From positions 74,019,715 through 74,083,714 of the forward strand of contig NC_055993.1 in the NCBI RefSeq assembly GCF_018446385.1: DNA of 64,000 nt. Direction: 5' to 3'. The notes below the pieces were generated by a model. That model ran no database searches and had not been told where the DNA came from. It was given only the letters and a program-made list of their open reading frames with translations. The translations under genes and the position numbers were made by a program. The stretch comes from Zingiber officinale. Taxonomy: Eukaryota > Streptophyta > Magnoliopsida > Zingiberales > Zingiberaceae. Shown one piece after another: positions 57,700 to 64,000 of the stretch (its first letter is position 1; each line of letters opens with the position of its first letter).

Positions 57700-58486
57700 T
57701 AGAATAGGTTCTAGAATTCAATATAAATTTTTACCTGCTGGATTTGGATTGATCAAATATTTTCTAAAAATATATCTTTTTTGACACTTTTATAATTTGA
57801 CCCTTATAATTTCTAATATACCAATTAAGCTCTCCATAATATCTAAAATTTGAAACTTATAAGAAGTTTTAATTTAAGCATGTATGATCTTTTTCTAACA
57901 TCTCTATTTGATCTTTTAATTTTTTTTTTATTTTCAACCTTAATTTTATCAAAATCTTTTAGTAAGCATGCATAGTCTTTCTTTGAATTTATATATTTGG
58001 TCCTAGTTTTTTACATAGAGTTCTAGATAATATTTTAATATCATCAAACATTTTATCAGAAGGTAAGAGTCGTACCTCACTTATCGTGTCGGATTGTAAG
58101 TGGATGCTCCTCCTTCATCGATGCTCTCTCCTGAAGTGCCTTCGTCGTCTTCTTCTTGGTGGTTAGTCATTAGTGCTAGTCCAATGTATTCCTTGGTCTC
58201 AAACTCTTCTAATAATGACTCGCTCCATGTTATTTTGAGGTTCCTTTATTTGGACCTTCTTGATCTTTGTCCTTTTCTTTTCCTTTATTCTTCAATCTGA
58301 GGTAATTGTCCTTAATGTGACCTTTTTCATCACAGTTATAGCACCTTGTATTTCTTTTCTTCTTCCTCCGACGTAGCTTTGTGATAATGGTCATTTTGGT
58401 TTAACATTTCATTTTAATTTTGGGGTTTTTACTTACTCTTATGGGGTTTAATTGCATTTGCATCCACGGGAAATGAGTTTTGTCAC

Positions 58487-59762
58487 TAGTAGACACTTTT
58501 ATGGATTATGAGGCAAAAGTGGGGTTGTTTGTTAACAATTTGTAAAATGATATTTGCATATGTGGAGGGAGAAATATGAGCTACTCGTTAGGTTTAAGGA
58601 GATCAAATCTGGACCATGCAAAGGGAGATCTCAAATCGGGCAAAGAGATAAAACGCGGAGATGAGATCTTCTATCCCGAAAATATCATGCCCCCGTGTCC
58701 TAGCGCCAATCGGACGGCTATGACATTTTCATGATGTACACTGCATCCTTGAGATGTGATTTAGTTCGTCCGATCGGCGTTGGGACACGAGGACATGACA
58801 TTTTCGAGACATAGGATCTCTCTAAAACGTGAGGGAAGCTACAGGAAAGGGGATCGGCAATTCTTGGGGCAAGGGAGAAGAGACAAAGAAGCTCGTGGGT
58901 TCAGCGGGGTTTTTCATCTTCAAGCTAGTTTTCTTCTTCTTAACGGGTTCTAATTACATTTAGAGGGTTGGAGTGATCTCTGAAGGCACTCTTCCTGATT
59001 TCTGATTTCTGGTTTTTGAAGTGCCCATTGGATTCGCTGGGTCAGATCTAACCTGATCGCTTGTCTTTCTTCTGTGAGATCTGAGTCCTTCGTGAGAATC
59101 TGTGAGCGCTCGGGGTTTCCCAAGCTCACCAATGTTCATTTCTTTTCCTTATCTCTGATTTTTGCATTCTTGTTTTCTTTGTTTCCTGTTTTTGAATATA
59201 TGTTGGTTGATGTGTCTCATGAATTTGCGCTGTTCAACAAAGAACATGTCTGAGTTCTAATTCCCTGTTCTTTTTAATTCACTTGGAAGTTTAGTAACTC
59301 TTTCAATGGAGATCTGAAATTGAATTCGTAATTAGTTTAGCAATTGTTTCTTAATACTGTCCGCCTGAATTCTGATCTCTTGTCTCGATAAACAACTAAG
59401 ATTGATTAGATCTAGATTTCGCTTGAGCATTTAGTTTGGTTGTTGGAATTCATTTTTGGTTCGAAGCTTGCTAAATTCGGGTACATGAATCTCAAAGGAT
59501 CTAGAACTGAGGTTAATTCTTAGGAGTTGTTAGATCCTGAACTTAGAAGCTACTCGGTGATTTGAGTTACATCGATTCAAATTTCTGATCTGAATCGAAG
59601 ACCTATAGAGACTTACATCAGAACCCTGTTTGGGAGTTACAACAATTTTTTTTCAAGGTCTTTGAGACATGATCCTAGGTTACCTTATACTATACTAGTT
59701 AAGAGTAGAATCTAAGGGAAATTTTTTTTACCAAGTTATCAGGACACAATCTTAGGTTATCA
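58487..59762. mobile_element. Insert of unknown origin inside F gag
   Basis: It is less AT-rich than its host and rich in TCTGATTTCTG-like pyrimidine/purine phrases reminiscent of a 5' UTR and leader intron of a plant housekeeping gene. The gag phrase TTTGTCACT occurs at both ends (about 58477-58486 and 59763-59771), a possible 9-bp target duplication. No matching terminal inverted repeats were seen. It contains a long fold-back (58660-58824). The origin is not established. Confidence 0.4.
58660..58824. repeat. Fold-back with arms of about 55 nt
   Basis: GAGATCTTCTATCCCG...GCCAATCGGACG on the left pairs with CGTCCGATCGGCG...GACATAGGATCTC on the right around a ~55-nt loop. Pairing runs nearly the full arm length with a few mismatches. 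It could be a small MITE or a precursor-like hairpin. Confidence 0.7.
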
Positions 59763-60575
59763 CTTTGTCACTTGATTTTTATCAAAATCGTTAGTTTTAA
59801 AAAATTGACTTATTTTCCTTACCATATAACTCTCTTGATCTTCGTCGAGATATGACTGTGAATCTGATTCAATCTTTTTGCCTTTTATCGCTAGGTTCTG
59901 ACTTGACCTCTCTTCATTTGTTGAGCCTACACATCTTGACTCATGTAATTCGAAAGTAGACAATAATTCTTCTAAAGTACTTACCTCGATGTCTTTCGAA
60001 ATATAATACGAGGCTATAATTGAGATCTACTCTTGAGTTCTTAAAAAATAATTTAGAGTGTATTTGATTGAGTCTTGATATGTTACTATTTCTCTGAGTT
60101 TGGTGAGTCTAGTTATCAACTCCTTGAGCTTTGCATGTAGATGAGCCACCTTTTCTCCCTTTTTCATTCGGAGATTGGTTAGTTGATTTTGGAGTAGGTC
60201 TCGTCTTGCTAGTTTGACTTCCGATGTTTCTTCATGAAGTTCCAGAGACATCTCCTAGAGTTTGTAAGCATCAATCCGGTTGACTTCCTGTGAATGTAGT
60301 ACGCTTAGCAAATAAAATTCTACTTTACTGGTGGCCATAAAGTCGGGCTGCTACTTCTTGTTCCAAAGGTACTATTCATTTTCTTCTCCATTCTCACCTT
60401 TGATGCTTCAAAACCATATTTAATTGTTAATAAAATGTCAAAATCAATTTTGAAAAATACCTCAATTCATCATTTCCAAAGCACGAACTCCTTCTTGAAC
60501 TTTGGTCGGTGAATTCATGATCCGACTATTCTTCTTGTTGCTTTAGTCAGTGGTTAGTTATTCTAAGACAATTGG

Positions 60576-60587
60576 GCTCTGATACCA
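60576..60587 (-). promoter_or_regulatory. Primer-binding site of element F
   Basis: The minus strand reads TGGTATCAGAGC near the 5' LTR end. Confidence 0.8.
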
Positions 60588-60589
60588 CT

Positions 60590-61637
60590 TGTTAGAATCG
60601 GTGGACCGACTAGAGGGGGAGAATAGCCTGCAAATTAGAATTATAACTTCTCCTGCTAACTTACTTTTAGCAAGGACACGTTAATTAATTATAAAAAAAT
60701 AACATAAAAGAAAGTAGGGGAACTAAGGATTTACTTGGTTATAACTTAGATGGTTGTCAATCCAAGACTATGGAAAGTGCACTAAGAAAACTCCTTCGAT
60801 AGAGGTTGAAGGTGGAGAATCCCTTTTATAGTAGCTAAAATCTTATAATGAATTATTGAAGTTAAGAACAAGCGTATCTCTATAACTAGCTCTAGGACAC
60901 TATTTATGGTTCACTAGTCAAAGTGACCATTTTGTAACATGGCAATTCAGGGTGACTCGATTGACTGGGACACCTTCAATGGGATAAGTTTGCCAATGTT
61001 CAATTAATCTAGCTGAATGGAGGCACCTCGATTCATTGGAGGCGCCTCAATTTTGATGGAGGTGTCTCAGTTCAATCAAAGGTACCTCAGTTCGGCTGAT
61101 GTGGACTCCGTTATTTATCTTCGCAGCAACGACTCCAAGCTCATTCAAGGTGCCTCAAGTCCCATCTGTGGCAACAACTTCTCTAGGCATCTGAGGCGCC
61201 TCAAGCCAACTGAGGTGCTTTGGGTCTTCAAGTCTTTAGGGCGCCTCCAGTCAATTAGAGGTGCCTCGAATGGTCAACTTCCAAGTTAACTATTTTCAAA
61301 CTCCTCTCACTTGGGTGATGCTCCGATCATCTAGAGTTGAGTTCACCCGAATCCAACTCTAACCTTCTCCTCGAGCAAGCGTTCTCTTAGCTTCTTGTCC
61401 CTCGAATGTGCCTCGCGTGTTCTTCTCATTCTATCGGTGCACTCTTCTATAACCCCTTGTCCCTTGGATGTGCCTCGCCCGTCAACTCCCTTTTCGTGCT
61501 ATCTTTCTAGCTCGTTGCATCTTCCACTTGACTTCTTGTGTTTCTAAGTCCCTACACACTCAGACATAAAACATCAAACACATAGGATCTAACTTAACTT
61601 GATTGATCAACATCAAAATTAACCTGGGGTACTTACA
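60590..61637 (-). repeat. Element F 5' LTR
   Basis: 1.05 kb, TGTTAGAATCGGTGGACC...GGGGTACTTACA. TATA-like CATAAATA at 60901-60908 (minus); palindromes of GAGGCGCCTC type 61018-61270. Confidence 0.82.
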
Positions 61638-61756
61638 CCTTCTCCTTAGGTTCACATTAGTTGATATTAGAGCTTTGGTCTTTATAAATTGGTTTGGTTA
61701 TATTTTTATTTTTATGCTTGAATCTTCATCTATTTTATTCATCTTATGATACTTAT
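61638..61756. other. Spacer between F and LTR fragment G
   Basis: Contains TTGATATTAGAGC near 61670, a possible decayed PBS (TTGGTATCAGAGC) in plus orientation. Otherwise nothing. Confidence 0.35.
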
Positions 61757-62146
61757 GTAAGATCGAAAGCGCTAGAGAAGGGAGGGGGGATTAATAACGC
61801 TCGTGCTTTTACTTTTCGTTTCGTAAATACGTAGTGGAAATAGAAGTAAACGAAAAACCAATCGCTAACACTTTTGGTTACTTGGTTCGGAGCCTGTGTC
61901 GACTCCTACTCCAAGACCCGCACGTAACAGTGCTTTCGATGGGTAACCACTAATCAATAAAAAGATTACAGATTGAGTATTACAAATAATTAGCAATTTA
62001 AAGAATATCGACAATAGAAAATCTTCGGTGGAATAGTCGTCAGAGCTTTAGGGCGTCGTAGCGGCATTTTCTGAGCAGCTCGAAGAAGTGGAAGTCGTTC
62101 GTTATGTTATTCTGAAGCTTCTGGTCGAGGCTCCTTCTATAGGCTG

Positions 62147-62305
62147 TTCCGGGCGCCCAGAACCCCTCCGGGCGCTTGGACCACGTAGCTCGGCCACTCC
62201 GCGTGCGCCACATCAGCTTCCCGATAACTTTTGTGTTCCGGGCGCCTGCACTGACTTCGGGCGCCTGGACTGACTCCGGGCGCCCGGACTAGCTCGGGGC
62301 GCCCG
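62147..62305 (-). repeat. GGGCGCCC palindrome array in G
   Basis: CCGGGCGCCCAG, CCGGGCGCCTG, CCGGGCGCCCGG and GGGGCGCCCG occur directly upstream (minus strand) of the TATA-like site. Confidence 0.75.
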
Positions 62306-62636
62306 AACCACCTTTCTCCAGCTCCTTGTTTTCTACAAAATAAAGTTAGTCCAGACAAAAATAATATACTTATAATATGAAATTATGACAACATCTGATT
62401 GTCCGGTTCTGACTTCGAATTTCTATCCAGAAATCCTAGGTCGAACCAACACCTACTGTTCCCTCACCGGGGAACGCGTCCTCACCTACTCCACTCAGGA
62501 GAGTTTACATGTTGCTAGTTGATCCTCCAGACCAATTGAACTTTTGCTTAGTGTCTAAAGCTTCCGGTCTTGATGTTGGACGTCTGCTCCATGACCTGTC
62601 CAGTCATCCACCCGGTTCGCAACACCAGAATTTCAA

Positions 62637-62830
62637 CCTAGGGTTACCACCTCCTAGGATTTTTCCTGAAGCTCTCGACCCGCCAAGACTTTCCGCCTAG
62701 GGTTACCACCCCGTAGGACCTAGGGTTACCGCCCCCTAGGTTTTTTCCTTTGCCCAATCACAGCTAGGACTTTTCCTCACCTAGGGTTGTCACCCCTAGG
62801 ACCTAGGGTTACCACCCCCTAGGGTTTTCC
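62637..62830 (-). repeat. CCTAGGGTTACCACCCCCTAGG repeats
   Basis: Four or five imperfect copies of CCTAGGGTTACCACC followed by CCTAGG, each able to pair CCTAGG with CCTAGG, interspersed with GACTTTTCC or TTTTCC. Confidence 0.75.
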
Positions 62831-64000
62831 TGTAACAACCCAAATTTCCCTATTTCGAGTTCTAAATATCCTTAAAAATATTTGAAAATGCTTTTAAAAT
62901 ATTCTAGAGATTTTTAGAGTATTTTTACGCAATTTTTTGAAGTCGTTTGATATTTTTACAAAACGAAAGAAGTTTTGACAAAAATAATGTCCAAGACGAG
63001 GTTTGAACCGGAAACCTCGAGTTAAGCAAAGATTCGGTTAACCAACAGACCAGCCGAACTTTTCTTAACTAAACCTATATCGAAATATAGTTAAGTTATA
63101 ATGAAACCCTAGTTACAAAAGGGAGCTTAATGATACCCGAAACATAATTGCCCGAAAATCTTTCTCTCCTTCCTCTTCTCTCGCGACGGCGTTGACAATT
63201 TCTCTCGGGCAAAAACGCAGCAAGCAGCTGGCGTCTCCGGCGGCCGGCAAGCACCCCTCTCCGTGAAGTCTTCGCACCGTCGAGCTCCTCTCGTTGAGAA
63301 GGAAGCAGTGAGCACGAGGGAGAGGCCACGATCTCAAGCTCACCCGAACCCTAGGAAGTCCCTCTCTTCGGCTGTGAGTTCAAGGAACCGAAGTAAGTTG
63401 CTACTCACCTGTGGTAAGAGTAGCTCCGATTTTTGCTTTGGTGTTTTCTTGAGTTTTACCGTGAAGAAATCTTGGTTTTTGTTTGCTGCCGTGAACCCTA
63501 AAGAAAGAAGAGAAGAATTAGTACAGTTTAGGCCTGAAGGACATATTTGATTTAGGTTTTAGTTTCCTCCTTTGATTCGGATTAATCTGCACATTCTTTA
63601 CTGCCGTGAGGAATTTTGGGATTTGACCAAGGATTTAGATTTCTTTTTTTGGGTTTTCAATACATGCTGTAGAAAAAGTTGTGGTTTGCTAAGAATCTAG
63701 TTTCCTTTTGGGATTCAGATTATGCTATGCAGAATAGGGTTGCTGGAGGAAGTGTAGCTTCGGGTTTTTTTGCTTTTTCCCTTGCATCCCTGCTGTAGTA
63801 AGCTTGAAGATCTCTATATTACTCAATGAAAGTACAAGTTTTGTATAAGTCTCCCATAGTTTTTGAACTTCAGTAGGTTTTAGGTTGGAATGGCTATAAG
63901 TAGCAAATTTGATTTTTTTGTTTTCCCTACCGTGGCACTGAACAGGAGGTTGGTGGTTTCAATTTGTGATTGCCTTGGGTATGAATAGTATGGTTTTGAG
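62831..64000 (+). mobile_element. Probable gypsy-type LTR, partial
   Basis: Starts TGTAACAACCCAAATTTCCC, a start typical of plant Tekay/Del-like gypsy LTRs, then a tRNA-like block, then a GC-rich segment (63150-63400) resembling a transcribed leader with a possible donor (AAGTAAGTTG near 63394). The window ends before any PBS or gag. Family placement rests on the terminus only. Confidence 0.45.
62988..63062 (-). other. tRNA-like block with A- and B-box motifs
   Basis: The minus strand reads TGGTCTGTTGG (A-box-like) and about 30 nt later GGTTCAAACC (B-box-like). That is the arrangement of an RNA polymerase III promoter or a tRNA-derived SINE head. No complete cloverleaf was verified. Confidence 0.4.

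Larger units (their letters stand above)
57700..60540 (-). pseudogene. Element F gag remnant, interrupted
   Basis: The minus strand shows, in order: a decayed N-terminus near 60500; EVKLARRDLLQNQLTNLRMK at 60250-60160; STFELHESR near 59960; then, after the insertion at about 59762-58487, a knuckle CYNCDEKGHIKDNY near 58350 whose last Cys is Tyr. The C-terminal PAGKNLYW, matching NLYWVPKS of A and E, lies near 57712-57741. There are many stops. Confidence 0.75.
51933..61637 (-). mobile_element. LTR retrotransposon F (gag-only), host of E
   Basis: The left LTR is split by element E (51933-52103 and 56014-56897); the right LTR is 60590-61637. PBS at 60576-60587, polypurine tract at about 56898-56915, badly decayed gag between. 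The gag is homologous to A and E. An unrelated 1.3-kb block interrupts gag at about 58487-59762. There is no pol. Confidence 0.8.
61757..62830 (-). mobile_element. LTR fragment G
   Basis: Begins TGTAAGATCGAAAGCGCTAG, and the GAAGGGAGGGGGGATTAATAA phrase resembles LTR ends in B and D read in plus orientation. On the minus strand a TATA-like CCTATAGAAGG (62134-62143) follows a GGGCGCCC palindrome array (62147-62305). A CCTAGG repeat array lies upstream. The far end is cut by the next LTR at 62831, and no interior is present. Confidence 0.6.

Noticed and set aside
61660..61690. Decayed plus-strand PBS suggesting another element
   Set aside because: TTGATATTAGAGC differs at several bases from the PBS and no plus-strand LTR end or gag adjoins it.
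63263..63550. 95-codon frame near the window end as a host gene
   Set aside because: It lies in the probable gypsy LTR leader, overlaps three minus-strand frames and has no recognised domain.

Overview
The window looks like nuclear DNA of a flowering plant, most likely a monocot. It holds intron-containing genes with plant clathrin light chain and UTP6 sequences, and very dense nested LTR retrotransposons primed by initiator-Met tRNA (TGGTATCAGAGC). AT-rich intergenic DNA and a MITE also fit. A Zingiberales-type genome is only a guess. Two host genes are recognised, both on the minus strand: a clathrin light chain (2766-7860, three exons, ~4 kb first intron, one GC-AG intron) and UTP6, an SSU-processome HAT-repeat protein (43901-49092, six exons, with an apparent one-base deletion in exon 5).

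Layout: 1-2640 unassigned DNA; 2766-7860 clathrin light chain, whose intron 1 carries an RTE-like LINE fossil; 9120-9880 LTR-like remnant; 10075-21551 LTR element A (+) with element D (-) nested in its gag at 11381-19377; 21552-26866 element B (-), which interrupts A's 3' LTR; 26944-30072 inverted copy C (+), which forms a ~3.1-kb-arm palindrome with B; 31283-31522 MITE; 31797-42012 composite H-I (-) of three LTRs and two interiors between near-identical 5-bp duplications, its middle LTR cut by a gypsy-type fragment; 43901-49092 UTP6 with an LTR remnant in intron 4; 50570-50830 inverted UTP6 exon-1 pseudogene; 51933-61637 element F (-) with element E (+, 52104-56013) nested in one LTR; 61757-62830 LTR fragment G; 62831-64000 start of a probable gypsy LTR.

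No LTR element here shows a protease, integrase, reverse transcriptase or RNase H. They carry only gag (one or two CCHC knuckles) and end near a shared N-x-(Y/F)-W-V-P-(K/R)-S motif, so they look like non-autonomous gag-only elements that would need enzymes supplied from elsewhere. Every gag copy is broken.

The most unusual signal is in the LTRs. Families with different sequences all carry an array of short palindromes just upstream of the TATA box, but the palindrome differs by family: GGCGCC in A/E/F, GATCGGTC in B, AATCGATT-type in D/H/I, GGGCGCCC in G. In B, D and H the same family-specific palindrome recurs in the interior downstream of gag. Many of these LTRs also carry tandem small hairpins ending in GGACTTTCC whose stem bases appear to change in compensating pairs.
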